Assembly (NCBI RefSeq): GCF_030373225.1
Contig: NZ_JAUCZG010000032.1
Coordinates: forward strand, 1 to 50,052
Direction of reading: 5' to 3'
Source: Hydrogenophaga sp.
Lineage (GTDB): Bacteria; Pseudomonadota; Gammaproteobacteria; Burkholderiales; Burkholderiaceae_C
Length of the DNA: 50,052 nt
Shown: piece by piece, positions 25,319 to 34,349 of the stretch
Position numbering within the stretch: the first letter of the stretch is position 1
How the letters are laid out: each line of letters opens with the position of its first letter
Notes under the pieces: generated by a model
Databases searched by the model: none
What the model was told of the DNA's origin: nothing
Seen by the model: the letters and a program-made list of their open reading frames with translations, nothing else
Position numbers and translations under genes: made by a program

Positions 25319-25819
25319 ATGATCCACGCACCACTGCCCCACAACGAAAAGCAGCGTCTGCAGGCGCTGCGCGACCTGTTGATCCTGGACACCCCGCCCG
25401 AGGAGCGCTTCGATCGCATCTCGGCGTTTGCCGCCAGGGAGTTCGATGTGCCGATGGCGCTGGTTTCGCTCGTGGACCGGGACCGCCAGTGGTTCAAGTC
25501 CAACTTCGGCGTGGACGTGTGCGAAACCGCGCGCGACATCTCGTTCTGCGGCCATGCGGTCACGATGTCCGAGACGCTGGTGGTGCACGACGCCCTGAAA
25601 GACCCGCGCTTTTCGGACAACCCGCTGGTGACCGGAAAGCCCCATGTGCGCTTCTACGCCGGCGCCTTGCTGCGTCTGCCCTACGGCCAGATCGTCGGCA
25701 CCTTCTGCATCATGGACCGGCGTCCCCGCGCCTTCGACCGGCTCGATGTCGCGATCCTGGGCGGACTGCGCGACCTGGTGGTGGAAGAACTGTTCCGCCG
25801 CGAGGAGGCATTGACGTGA
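25319..25819 (+). CDS. GAF domain-containing protein
   Basis: A 166-aa soluble protein made of a single GAF domain. It has the usual start of stand-alone sensory GAFs (RLQALRDLLILDTPPEERFD), then FDVPMALVSLVDRDRQWFKS, ARDISFCGHAV, DALKDPRFSDNPLV and IVGTFCIMDRRPR. GAF domains bind small ligands or cyclic nucleotides or sense redox state. It has no output domain. Its stop overlaps the GTG start of the next gene (GTGA), so GAF protein and pseudo-receiver are probably made together and may interact. Confidence 0.9.
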   Translation: MIHAPLPHNEKQRLQALRDLLILDTPPEERFDRISAFAAREFDVPMALVSLVDRDRQWFKSNFGVDVCETARDISFCGHAVTMSETLVVHDALKDPRFSDNPLVTGKPHVRFYAGALLRLPYGQIVGTFCIMDRRPRAFDRLDVAILGGLRDLVVEELFRREEALT

Positions 25820-26229
25820 ATGCCTCCGCCGCTTCCCCGTCGACCCATGTCTTGCTGATCGAACGTGACGGGCTTGTGCGCAGCACGATGGCTTCCGCTT
25901 GCCGGGAGCTCAACATCGTCCGCATCCATCAGGCGACGACGCTGGGCCAGGGCGAGCAGTGGTTGCGGGTTTCGCCGACCGACGGGCTGATCCTGTCGCT
26001 GGCCGAACCGCAGGCCGCGCTGCAGCTTCTGGCGCGGGTGCGCGCTGGCGAGTTTCTCTGCCAACCCGACATTGCGGTGGCAGCGATGGCGCCGGCGTGC
26101 GACGCGTCCGTTCTCCAGCGCCTGAAGGAACTCGATGTTCGACGCTTTCTGCTGCAACCCTTCAAGCTGCGCGATGTGATCCAGACGGTCGAACAATTGT
26201 GGCCGGCCAGGGAGAAGTCGACCGTCTGA
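25816..26229 (+). CDS. Degenerate receiver (pseudo-receiver) domain protein
   Basis: A 137-aa protein with the fold signature of a CheY-like receiver: HVLLIERDGLVRSTMASACR for beta1/alpha1, then GLILSLAEPQ at beta3, and RRFLLQPFKLRDVIQTVEQ at beta5/alpha5. Aligned with receivers, the phospho-acceptor Asp is Ser61, and the conserved Lys is Gln114. The acidic pair is partly kept (E16, D18). So it should not be phosphorylated in the normal way. GTG start chosen from the 4-nt overlap with the GAF gene. Likely role: a protein-interaction module acting with the GAF protein (inference). Convergent with priA. Confidence 0.8.
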   Translation: MNASAASPSTHVLLIERDGLVRSTMASACRELNIVRIHQATTLGQGEQWLRVSPTDGLILSLAEPQAALQLLARVRAGEFLCQPDIAVAAMAPACDASVLQRLKELDVRRFLLQPFKLRDVIQTVEQLWPAREKSTV

Positions 26230-26241
26230 CGACGGCGGTTC

Positions 26242-28350
26242 TCAGATCACCAGCGGATCGACATCCACCGCAAAGCGGATCAAGCCGCGCGCCTCGGGCA
26301 GGCTGCGGGTCTCCAGCAGCACCGGCTGCCATGCCGCCAGAAAACGCTGCAGCGCGCCGCGCGAAGCGGCCTCCACCAGCAACTGTGCCCGCTCCACGTT
26401 GGCCACGCGCTGGATGGTCAGCGGCACCGCCGGGTACAGCGTGACGTCTTCGACATGGGGCAGGCCCAGCGCCGCCTGCGCAGCCGCATTCAGCCAGGCC
26501 TGGGCCGCCTGCTGGGTGCGCGCGTCGGCCCTCAGCAGGGCCTGGTGACCGTGGGGCGGCATGCCGGCGCTCAGGCGCTCGGCCAGCTGTGTCATGGCAA
26601 AGGCGGGAAAGTCGTGCTGCTTGAGCGAGGCGAACAACGGATGCTGGGGATACCAGGTCTGCACCCACATTTCGCTGGCGGCGCTTTGCGCTGCGTCGCG
26701 CCCGGCCCGGCCGGCCGCCTGCATGAGCAGGGCAAACAGGCGTTCGGGGGCGCGGTAGTCGCTGGCAAACAGGCCCGAATCGGCATTGATGCTGGCCACC
26801 AGCGTGATGCGGCGGAAGTCGTGTCCCTTGGCAATCATCTGGGTGCCCACCAGCACATCCACCTCGCCGCTGTGCATGGTGGCCAGTTGCAATTCGAGAC
26901 TGCCTTTGAGGCGGGTCGAGTCGGCGTCCATGCGGGCCACGCGCGCCGCAGCGCCATCGGGGCGCTTCACCTCGGCCAGCAGGCTGACGAGCTGTTCTTC
27001 CACCTGTTCGGTGCCGCGGCCCACCGGCGCGATGTCCAGGTTGCCGCAGTCGGGACAGGCGCGCGGCACCCGCTCGGTGAAGCCGCAATGGTGGCAGCGC
27101 AGGGTGCGGTCGAGTTTGTGGAAGACACGAAAGGCACTGCAATGCGCGCACTGGCTTTTCCAGCCGCAGTCGTGGCAGGCCAGCACCGGTGCGTAGCCGC
27201 GCCGGTTCAGCAGCACCAGGCATTGCTCGCCGCGCCCGATGCGCTCGGCCATGGCGTCGATCAGCGGCGGCGCCAGCACCGCACCCTTGGGCTGGTGGTT
27301 CATGTCGACCAGCCGCAGTCGCGGCAGCGCCCCCCCGCCGATGCGCGCCGGCATGGCCAGGCGCAGGTAGCGGCCCTGGTCGGCCGCGTGCCAGCTCTCC
27401 AGCGAGGGCGTGGCCGAGCCCAGCACCACCAGACAGCGCTCGCCCTCGGGCAAAGCCTGGGTTTCCACCTTGGCCCGATAGACCGCGAGATCGCGTGCCG
27501 AGTAGCGGGCGCCTTCCTGGCTCTTGTAGCTCGGGTCGTGTTCCTCGTCGACCACGATCAGGCGCAAGCCGGGCAGGCTGGCCAGCACGGCCATGCGCGT
27601 GCCCAGCACGATGCGCGCCTGGCCGGTGTGGGCAGACAGCCAGCTCGAGAGGCGCTGCGCCGGCGTCATGCCGCTGTGCAGGCACACCACCGCACCCGCG
27701 CCGCAGAGCGGTTCGAAGCGCTCGCGAAAACGCGCTTCCAGCTGCGGCGTGAGGTTGATCTCCGGCACCATCACGAGCACCTGGGCATCGCCCTGGGCTG
27801 CCAGCACACGCTGCGTGGCCCGCAGGTAGACCTCGGTCTTGCCGCTGCCGGTGGCGCCGAACAGCAACACCGGCGCCTGCGCGTCGGCCAGGGCATCGAG
27901 CGCCAGGCGCTGTTCAACGCTCAGGTCGTGGCCATCGGGGCTGGCGCCGCACACCGCGGCGTCACCCGTTCCGGTTGCCGGGCGGCGCTTGAGCCGGCGC
28001 GCCAGCTGCACGTTGCTCAGGTCGCGCAACTGCGGCGGCAGTGCGGCCAGCGCCACCTCGCCCAGGCCGCGCTGGTAATACTGCGCGGCGAATTTCACCA
28101 GCTGGCGCCACCGTGCGTTCAGGGGTTCGAGGCCTTCCAGCACGCCGGCCACCGCCTTGGTCCGGGCCTCGGTCAGGCCTTCGGGCGGCTCGTGCGGACA
28201 GTCCCAGACCACGCCGAGCACTTCGCGCGCACCCAAGGGCACCCGCACCAGCGTGCCGGGTGCGAGCAACAGCTCACTTCGGTAGGTCAGGCTCGCGCCC
28301 ACCCCGCTGTGAGCCGGGGTGGCGACCACGACGCTGGGCCAGAAGTGCAT
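26242..28350 (-). CDS. priA: Primosomal protein N' (replication restart helicase PriA)
   Basis: A 702-aa SF2 helicase that recognises abandoned forks and reloads DnaB. The N-terminal DNA-binding part (about 1-110) includes LAPGTLVRVPLGAREVLGVVW. Walker A is GATGSGKTEVY (about 164-174). The Walker B box is DEEHDPSYKS (about 267-276). The paired zinc sites are between about 390 and 437 (CHDCGWKSQCAHCSAF and CHHCGFTERVPRACPDCG, eight Cys). VLVGTQMIAKGHDF and QAAGRAGRD complete the helicase core. Length is near the family norm. The upstream spacer carries DnaA-box-like sites (see separate entries). Confidence 0.95.
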   Translation of the reverse strand: MHFWPSVVVATPAHSGVGASLTYRSELLLAPGTLVRVPLGAREVLGVVWDCPHEPPEGLTEARTKAVAGVLEGLEPLNARWRQLVKFAAQYYQRGLGEVALAALPPQLRDLSNVQLARRLKRRPATGTGDAAVCGASPDGHDLSVEQRLALDALADAQAPVLLFGATGSGKTEVYLRATQRVLAAQGDAQVLVMVPEINLTPQLEARFRERFEPLCGAGAVVCLHSGMTPAQRLSSWLSAHTGQARIVLGTRMAVLASLPGLRLIVVDEEHDPSYKSQEGARYSARDLAVYRAKVETQALPEGERCLVVLGSATPSLESWHAADQGRYLRLAMPARIGGGALPRLRLVDMNHQPKGAVLAPPLIDAMAERIGRGEQCLVLLNRRGYAPVLACHDCGWKSQCAHCSAFRVFHKLDRTLRCHHCGFTERVPRACPDCGNLDIAPVGRGTEQVEEQLVSLLAEVKRPDGAAARVARMDADSTRLKGSLELQLATMHSGEVDVLVGTQMIAKGHDFRRITLVASINADSGLFASDYRAPERLFALLMQAAGRAGRDAAQSAASEMWVQTWYPQHPLFASLKQHDFPAFAMTQLAERLSAGMPPHGHQALLRADARTQQAAQAWLNAAAQAALGLPHVEDVTLYPAVPLTIQRVANVERAQLLVEAASRGALQRFLAAWQPVLLETRSLPEARGLIRFAVDVDPLVI

Positions 28351-28392
28351 GGTTAGCGGTTCTTCCTCAGTCGAACTGTCGGAATGCGGCGT

Positions 28393-28552
28393 AAGTCGTT
28401 GATTTGGCTCAGCATCGGGACATATCCAGACTTTCTGTGGATAACTTTGTTGATAGCTTCATTTTCCGACGTGACAGCCCTTGAAAATCAAGGCTTTTCT
28501 TAAACTGCCTTTAAAAAAAGCAGTTTGTAAAAACCATATGAATCAACGACTT
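28393..28552. repeat. 12-bp perfect inverted repeat flanking an AT-rich segment upstream of priA
   Basis: AAGTCGTTGATT (28393-28404) and AATCAACGACTT (28541-28552) are exact reverse complements, 136 bp apart. Between them the DNA is much more AT-rich than the rest of the window. It holds a perfect TGTGGATAA site, a hairpin CCTTGA-AAA-TCAAGG (28479-28493) and AAACTGC/GCAGTTT (28502-28508 with 20-26). Confidence 0.7.
28436..28456. promoter_or_regulatory. Two adjacent DnaA-box-like sites
   Basis: TGTGGATAA (28436-28444) is the exact reverse complement of the consensus DnaA box TTATCCACA. TGTTGATAG (28448-28456), 12 bp further, is a two-mismatch copy. This tandem pattern is common in bacterial origins. 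Here they lie about 90 bp upstream of priA, within the AT-rich segment. Confidence 0.55.
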
Positions 28553-28613
28553 GGAGCGAAATGTCAGAAGACAGGTGGATGAAGGGGTGCCTTGGTTGTC
28601 ATGGCGCACCGCA

Positions 28614-28632
28614 GCACAAAATTTGTGCATAA
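28614..28632. promoter_or_regulatory. Palindrome overlapping a third DnaA-box-like site
   Basis: GCACAAA-A-TTTGTGC (28614-28628) is a perfect 7-bp palindrome with a one-base centre, a typical operator shape. It overlaps TGTGCATAA (28624-28632), the reverse complement of TTATGCACA, which fits the relaxed DnaA-box consensus. The 465-nt hemE-priA spacer (28351-28815) has no convincing ORF; these sites and the inverted repeat are all that I see in it. Confidence 0.45.
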
Positions 28633-28770
28633 GTGGAGCTTGTCAAGCGCCAATTTCGGCAATTTTTGTGTTATTGGCCGCCCCGAGCGCTCGGTATTGA
28701 CGGTTTCAGGACCCCGGAAAGTCGGGTCAGAAAGGCCGGTGACCCGGGCCGGGACCGCACCCGAATGGCC

Positions 28771-28801
28771 GGTGAAGCTCCCAAAACGGGAGCATTTCAC
28801 C
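28771..28801 (-). terminator. Hairpin just after hemE
   Basis: Read on the minus strand, GGTGAA-AT-GCTCCC-GTTTT-GGGAGC-TTCACC forms a 12-bp stem with a 2-nt bulge, 15 nt after the hemE stop. No T-run follows, so it may be a transcript-end stabiliser or a weak terminator. Confidence 0.5.
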
Positions 28802-28815
28802 TGCCCTGAAAGGCT

Positions 28816-29919
28816 TCAGCCGGCTGCGCGCAGACGCTTCGAATGCGCATGCACCGCGTCCACCAGGGCCGACACATGGTCGGGCGGCGTGTACTGGCTG
28901 ATGCCGTGACCGAGGTTGAAGATGTGGGTGGCGCCCGTTCCGGGACCCTGGTGGGGTGCACCAAAACTCTCCAGCACGCGCGCCACCTCGGCATCGATCT
29001 GGCCGGGCTGCGCAAACAGCACGTTGGGATCGATGTTGCCCTGCAGCGCCTTGCCCTGGGGGCCTTCGCCCACCTGCGCGCGCGCCTTGGCCAGGTTCAC
29101 GGTCCAGTCCAGGCCCAGCGCGTGGCAGTCCAGGCCCTTCATGTCGTCCAGCCAGAGGCCTCCGCCCTTGGTGAACACGATGCGCGGAATCACCACGCCT
29201 TCGTGCTCGCGCTTGAGTTGTGCCAGCACCCGCCGGGTGTAGGCGAGGCTGAAGTCCTGGAAATTGCCGTCGGCCAGCACGCCGCCCCAGCTGTCGAACA
29301 CCATCACGGCCTGCGCGCCGGCGTCGATCTGGGCGTTCAGGTAGGCGGCCACCGCGTCGGCATTGATGGCCAGGATGCGGTGCATCAGGTCGGGGCGGCT
29401 GTACATGAGGGTCTTGACCGCGCGGTAGTCGTCCGAACCGCCGCCCTCGACCATGTAGCAGGCCAGCGTCCAGGGGCTGCCCGAAAAGCCGATCAGCGGC
29501 ACACGACCGTTGAGGGCCCTGCGGATGGAGGTGACGGCATCGAAGACGTAGCGCAGCTTCTCCATGTCGGGCACAGCCAGTGCATCCACATCGGACTCGG
29601 TGCGCACCGTTTTCGCAAACTTCGGGCCTTCGCCCAGCGCAAACGACAGGCCCAGGCCCATCGCATCGGGCACGGTGAGGATGTCGCTGAACAGGATCGC
29701 GGCGTCCAGCGCGTAACGCTCCAGCGGCTGCAGGGTGACTTCGGTGGCGTGGTCCACATTGGTCGCCAGGCCCATGAAACTGCCGGCCCTGGCGCGTGTG
29801 GCGCAGTACTCGGGCAGGTAGCGCCCGGCCTGGCGCATGAGCCATACGGGCGTGTGGTCGGTGGACTGGCGCAGGCAGGCGCGCAGGAAGGTGTCGTTCT
29901 TCAGAGGAGCAAAGGGCAT
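28816..29919 (-). CDS. hemE: Uroporphyrinogen decarboxylase
   Basis: A 367-aa cytoplasmic enzyme of heme biosynthesis that converts uroporphyrinogen III to coproporphyrinogen III by four decarboxylations. The N-terminal signature [15 protein letters not shown] (about 24-38) contains the substrate-binding Arg residues. [17 protein letters not shown] supplies the conserved Asp region. [19 protein letters not shown] and FDSWGGVL also match. ATG 29919 gives the usual N-terminus [11 protein letters not shown]; in-frame codons further upstream lack family similarity. priA follows on the same strand after a long spacer. Confidence 0.96.
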   Translation of the reverse strand: MPFAPLKNDTFLRACLRQSTDHTPVWLMRQAGRYLPEYCATRARAGSFMGLATNVDHATEVTLQPLERYALDAAILFSDILTVPDAMGLGLSFALGEGPKFAKTVRTESDVDALAVPDMEKLRYVFDAVTSIRRALNGRVPLIGFSGSPWTLACYMVEGGGSDDYRAVKTLMYSRPDLMHRILAINADAVAAYLNAQIDAGAQAVMVFDSWGGVLADGNFQDFSLAYTRRVLAQLKREHEGVVIPRIVFTKGGGLWLDDMKGLDCHALGLDWTVNLAKARAQVGEGPQGKALQGNIDPNVLFAQPGQIDAEVARVLESFGAPHQGPGTGATHIFNLGHGISQYTPPDHVSALVDAVHAHSKRLRAAG

Positions 29920-30018
29920 GGTTCGGCTGGCGGGTTGGCTGCGATGGCAACCATTATCCGGGCAGCACCGCTGCGCGCTGAACGTGAGTGACAAGGCCCC
30001 GGCGCATCGGGGTGCCGT

Positions 30019-30640
30019 TCAGGCGGACTGGTATTTGATGCTGCAACCGTACGCGCGGCTGTTGGGCGTGCTGACCGCCTTGCCCGCCTTGATCTCGGAC
30101 ATGGCCTGGCGCACGTAATTGGTGGCCTTGGGAATGTCGTCGACGCGGGCCGAGGCGATGCTGTCGATGCCGCCGGCATACACCAGCACGCCTTGGGCGT
30201 TGACGATGTACATGTGCGGTGTGACGCGAGCCGCGTAGAGCTGGCCCACCCTGGCCGTCTTCGTCCATCAGGGTGGCGGTGGGGCTGGCCTTCTGCTCGA
30301 CCATCCAGCGTCCGAGCTGGGCCGGCGCCATGTGGTCACCGCTGTCGTCGCGCGTCGAGTTGATCGCCAGCCAGACGCCGCCCTGGGCGGCCACCTCTTT
30401 CTGCAAGGCCTGCATGTTGCCCTGGTAATGTTTCTTCACGAACGGGCAGCCCGGGTTGTTCCACTCCAGCACCACCGGCTGGCCTTTGAAGCGGGAGAGC
30501 GTCACCGGCTGGCCGGCGGTGTCCATCAGCGTGAAGTCGGGGGCGGGCTGGCCCACCGTGGCGGCCTGGGCGGTGGCCGGGAGCAGCAGGCTGGCAAACG
30601 GTGACAGGGCGGTCAGGGCGATGATGGGACGGCGTTGCAT
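30019..30640 (-). pseudogene. Redoxin (AhpC/TSA, thioredoxin-like family), frameshifted
   Basis: The minus strand encodes a periplasmic thioredoxin-fold protein split into two frames. Frame 1 (from ATG 30640) has a signal peptide (to about AQA, residue 26) and the domain start VGQPAPDFTLMDTAGQPV, with NNPGCPFVKKHYQGN carrying a single Cys in a CxxxK context. After LMDEDGQ the frame is lost. Frame 2 then continues VGQLYAARVTPHMYIVN to the normal end. Removing one C of the CCC run at 30249-30251 restores a 206-aa protein. Either a real recent mutation or a sequencing error. It sits 44 nt downstream of the DsbD-type reductase, its likely electron donor. Confidence 0.85.
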
Positions 30641-30684
30641 GGTGATGACTCCTGATGTCGGGACAAGGATGGCGATGCACAGGA

Positions 30685-32901
30685 TCAGAGCCTGGACAGC
30701 GCCGCGCGGACCTCCTCCACACTCAGCACTTCAGACAGCACCCGGGGTGTCTGCCCGTTCTTGTAGATCGCATACACCGGCACGCCGTTGCGGCCCAGCC
30801 CGGCCAACGCAGCGGTCACTGCGGGGTCGCGGCGCGTCCAGTCGGCGCGCAGCAAGGCCACGTTCTTGCCGGCCATGTCGCCCAGCAGATCGGCGTCGGC
30901 CAGCGTGGTCCGCTTGTTGTACTGGCAGGTCACGCACCAGGCCGCGGTGAAATCCACGAACACCGGGCGGCCTTCGGCAAGCAGGGCGGCCTGGACCTCC
31001 GGGCTCCAGGCCTGCCAGCTCACGCCCTGCACGGCGGTGGCCACCGACGGGCCCGGCGTGGATTCCTGCAGACGGGTCACGCTGGGTCCGACCACCCAGC
31101 CCAGCCAGGCCAGGCCGGCCAGCGACAGGCTCGCCAGCACGGCGCGCCCGCGCCCGCGCAGACCCAGCGCCCAGACCAGCAAGGCCAGCACCACCAGCAG
31201 CATGAGCAGACCGGCCGCGCCGTCGATGCCGCTTTGTTGTCCCAGCACCCAGAGCAGCCAGACCACGGTGGCGAACATCGGGAACGCCATGCCGCGCCGG
31301 AAGGTGTCCATCCAGGCGCCGGGGCGGGGCAGGGCGCGCGCCACCGCGGGTATCCAGCTGGCGGCCAGATACGGCAGCGCCATGCCCAGCCCCAGCACCG
31401 CAAAGACGGCCAGCGCCTGTGTCGCCGGCAGGCCGATGGCCAGGCCCAGCGAAGCGCCCATGAACGGCGCGGTGCATGGCGAGGCGATGGCCGTGGCCAG
31501 CACGCCGGTGAGGAAGGCGTCGGCGGTGGGGTTTTTGGCCTGCAGGCTGGCCAGGCGGCTGGGCACGATGTTGCCGAATTCGAACAAACCGGCCAGGTTC
31601 AGGCCGATCAGGGTGAACAGCACCGCGAGACCAGCCACCACCGCCGGGCTTTGCAGCTGGAAGCCCCAACCGAGCTGCTCGCCAGCGGCGCGCAGGCCCA
31701 GCAGCAGGCCGCCCAGCGCGGCGAACGACAGCACCACGCCGGCGGTGTAGGCCAGCCCGTTGGCCCGGTGGGCCGCGCGGTCGTTGGCGTGTTTCGCAAA
31801 GGCCATGACCTTGATCGCCAGCACCGGGAACACGCAGGGCATGAGGTTGAGCAGCATGCCGCCGAGCAACGCACCCAGCAGCGCAGCGCCCAGCGTGATC
31901 GTGCTGGCGCCGCTCGGGGGTGGTGCTGCAACGCGCGCGGCGTTGGCGTCCAGCGCGGCCTGCAGGGCATCGGGCACGGCAACCGGCAGCGGGGCCGGCG
32001 CCGGCCAGGCGCCTTGCACCGGCACCTCCAGTCGCGCCCCCGCCAGACCCGGCCCCTGGCCGGGCGGGTTGGCCTCGGCCACCACCAGCGCAAGCTGCGC
32101 CGGGCTGTCGCTGCGGTGCGGCGAGAGTGGCACGCGCGCGGTCCAGCGGTCGCCGTCCCAGGCCTGGGTCCAGGGGGAGCCCGGCTCGATCAGGCCGGTG
32201 ATTTCGGGGTAGAACTCCAGCGTCTTGCCGCGCCAGTCGGCCGGCAGCCGGGCCAGAGAGACGTTGAGGAAGCCGTCTTCGGGTTGCAGGAGGCTGCCGG
32301 CGGCCGACTGGTTTCTGGGCGCGGCCGCAAAGCTCGCCGCGAACGCCGCACCGGAGCTGCCGGTCGAGCCCTGCACCGGGATGCTCAACACGAAGCGGCC
32401 TTCTTCCGGAATGCATTCCTTGCGGCACACCAGCCAGGCGGCATCGAGCTGCACGGCGATGGCCTCGCCCTGGAAGTCGGGGCCCACGGTCAGCGGCACC
32501 GGCAGCACCACCGTGCCGTCGTAGCCGTAGTTGGCCAGGTTGCCGATCGGGAACTTGCGCGGTGTGGGCCAGGCGATGTCGCCGGCGCTCACCCCGGGCG
32601 GCAGCGTCCAGCGCAGTTCGGTCGGCAATCCGGAGTCGCCGGCATTTTTCCAGTAGGTGTGCCACTCGGGTGCATGGGTGAGCTGCAACCCGACCCAGAC
32701 CGTCTGGCCGGGCCCGGCACCGTCGGGCGCGTGCGCCACGAGTTCGGCGCGCGCCTGGTCGCTCTGCACGACGGTTGCCGTGGCGGCCGGGCCGCCAAGC
32801 AGGCCCTGTGCGGCCACACCCAGGGGCAGTGCGGCAGCGAGCAGGCAGCTGCCCAGCCAGCGCAGGGCGGCACGGGCGCTGAAGACGGAGAGAGAAGGCA
32901 T
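30685..32901 (-). CDS. dsbD: Thiol:disulfide interchange protein, DsbD/ScsB family
   Basis: A 738-aa inner-membrane protein that moves reducing power from cytoplasmic thioredoxin to periplasmic partners. After a signal peptide (about 10-32), the N-terminal periplasmic domain carries VCRKECIPEEGRF (about 157-169), a CxxxC pair that recalls ScsB rather than classical E. coli DsbD. About eight membrane helices follow (about 350-607), with PCVFPVLAIK and SPCTAPFMGASLG holding the paired Cys. The C-terminal thioredoxin domain has WCVTCQYNK (about 653-661). The ATG at 32901 puts the signal peptide at the start. The frameshifted redoxin follows. Confidence 0.92.
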   Translation of the reverse strand: MPSLSVFSARAALRWLGSCLLAAALPLGVAAQGLLGGPAATATVVQSDQARAELVAHAPDGAGPGQTVWVGLQLTHAPEWHTYWKNAGDSGLPTELRWTLPPGVSAGDIAWPTPRKFPIGNLANYGYDGTVVLPVPLTVGPDFQGEAIAVQLDAAWLVCRKECIPEEGRFVLSIPVQGSTGSSGAAFAASFAAAPRNQSAAGSLLQPEDGFLNVSLARLPADWRGKTLEFYPEITGLIEPGSPWTQAWDGDRWTARVPLSPHRSDSPAQLALVVAEANPPGQGPGLAGARLEVPVQGAWPAPAPLPVAVPDALQAALDANAARVAAPPPSGASTITLGAALLGALLGGMLLNLMPCVFPVLAIKVMAFAKHANDRAAHRANGLAYTAGVVLSFAALGGLLLGLRAAGEQLGWGFQLQSPAVVAGLAVLFTLIGLNLAGLFEFGNIVPSRLASLQAKNPTADAFLTGVLATAIASPCTAPFMGASLGLAIGLPATQALAVFAVLGLGMALPYLAASWIPAVARALPRPGAWMDTFRRGMAFPMFATVVWLLWVLGQQSGIDGAAGLLMLLVVLALLVWALGLRGRGRAVLASLSLAGLAWLGWVVGPSVTRLQESTPGPSVATAVQGVSWQAWSPEVQAALLAEGRPVFVDFTAAWCVTCQYNKRTTLADADLLGDMAGKNVALLRADWTRRDPAVTAALAGLGRNGVPVYAIYKNGQTPRVLSEVLSVEEVRAALSRL

Positions 32902-33110
32902 CGGCATGGGGTGTGGACAGGGTGAGGGCGCAAGGTCTGAGCGAAGCGGCTCGACCAAGTTCCTTGGGGGGCTCGGGCAGCGCCGTTTGAATATAAGTCA
33001 ACACTGTTTTTCTGTCTTGCACGAACCGGCCGGGCCACTGTCCCTTCACAGCCCCGCGGTGATTGGGTACAACCGGGCCAGGGCCGGGACGGGTCTGCAT
33101 GGAGGTGCGC

Positions 33111-34349
33111 ATGGGATCGATCGTGGAACGCGCGCTGCTGCCGTGGGCGCAGCGCATGAAAACCCGGGTGAACCTGCCGGTTCGGCTGAGCTGGGGCGAG
33201 CGCGGCGCCTCTTCCCTGGCCCTGGGCGACTTCGAGCAGCCGCAGGTGGAGATCCGGGTGCGCGATGCCTCGGCCTTGCCGCTGCTGATCGATCCGGGGC
33301 TCGACACGCTGGGCCAGGCCTATGTGGAAGGTTTGATCGATGTGGAGGGCTCGGTGCCCGACATCCTGGCCGTGGCACACGGACTGGCCGAAAACGCGCA
33401 ACCCGAAGGCGGGCTGCTGGGCCGCCTGAGGCGGCGTTTTTGCCACACGCGCGAGAGCGACAGCGAGGCCATCCAGTACCACTACGACGTGTCCAACGCG
33501 TTCTACGCCCAGTGGCTGGGCGAGGGCATGGTGTATTCGTGCGGCTACTTCGAGCAGGGCGACGAAACGCTGGAGCAGGCGCAGATTCGCAAGATCGATC
33601 ACATCCTCACCAAGGTCCGCCTGCAACCGGGCCAGCGCCTGCTGGACATTGGCTGCGGCTGGGGCGCGCTCGTGCTGCGCGCGGCCGGGCGCTTCGACGC
33701 GCAGTGCGTGGGCGTGACGCTGTCGCAGAACCAGTTCGATCTGGCCCGTGAGCGGGTGCGCGCGGCCGGGCTGCAGGACCGCATCGACATCCGGCTGCAG
33801 GATTACCGCGACGTGCAGGACGAACCCTTCGACTGCATCACCAGCGTGGGCATGTTCGAACATGTCGGACTGGACCACCTCGTGCCCTATTTCGCCCGCA
33901 TCCGCGCGCTGCTCAAGCCAGGGGGCTGGGCCATGAACCACGGCATCACGAGCACCGATGCGTTAGACGGCGAGACGCGCCATGGGGGCGGTCATTTCAT
34001 CGATCGCTACGTGTTCCCGCGCGGCGAGGTGCCGCACATCAGCACCGTGTTGCGCACCCTGCAGGAGGGCGGCCTGGAAGCCTTCGACGTGGAAAACCTG
34101 CGCCGCCACTACATGAGGACCACCCAGCTCTGGAGCGACGCGTTCGAGGCGAACACGGCCCGCATCAAGCCGCTGGTGGACGAAAAACGCTGGCGCATCT
34201 GGCGCATTTACCTCGCCGGCTGCGCCTGGGCGTTCGAGCATGACGAGGTGGCGATCTACCAGGTGCTGTGCCGCGCGGCCGGGCAGAGCGCCAGCGGCTT
34301 GCCCTGGTCACGCCGGTGGATCTATGCCGACCGTAAGATCGGCACATGA
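33111..34349 (+). CDS. cfa: Cyclopropane-fatty-acyl-phospholipid synthase family protein
   Basis: A 412-aa SAM-dependent methyltransferase that adds a methylene bridge across double bonds of membrane phospholipid acyl chains. An N-terminal lipid-binding-type domain (about 20-110) precedes the catalytic part. Typical motifs are IQYHYDVSNAFYAQWLGEGM and VYSCGYF, then SAM motif I LDIGCGWGALVL (about 177-188), CVGVTLSQNQ, and SVGMFEHVG. ATG 33111 has GGAGGT 5 nt upstream; ATG 33099 is possible. Its stop overlaps the next gene's start (ATGA). Confidence 0.92.
   Translation: MGSIVERALLPWAQRMKTRVNLPVRLSWGERGASSLALGDFEQPQVEIRVRDASALPLLIDPGLDTLGQAYVEGLIDVEGSVPDILAVAHGLAENAQPEGGLLGRLRRRFCHTRESDSEAIQYHYDVSNAFYAQWLGEGMVYSCGYFEQGDETLEQAQIRKIDHILTKVRLQPGQRLLDIGCGWGALVLRAAGRFDAQCVGVTLSQNQFDLARERVRAAGLQDRIDIRLQDYRDVQDEPFDCITSVGMFEHVGLDHLVPYFARIRALLKPGGWAMNHGITSTDALDGETRHGGGHFIDRYVFPRGEVPHISTVLRTLQEGGLEAFDVENLRRHYMRTTQLWSDAFEANTARIKPLVDEKRWRIWRIYLAGCAWAFEHDEVAIYQVLCRAAGQSASGLPWSRRWIYADRKIGT

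Noticed and set aside
28592..28909. Open frame of about 105 codons on the plus strand in the hemE-priA spacer
   Set aside because: It has no ribosome binding site or recognisable domain, runs into hemE in antisense, and shows AT-rich non-coding composition.
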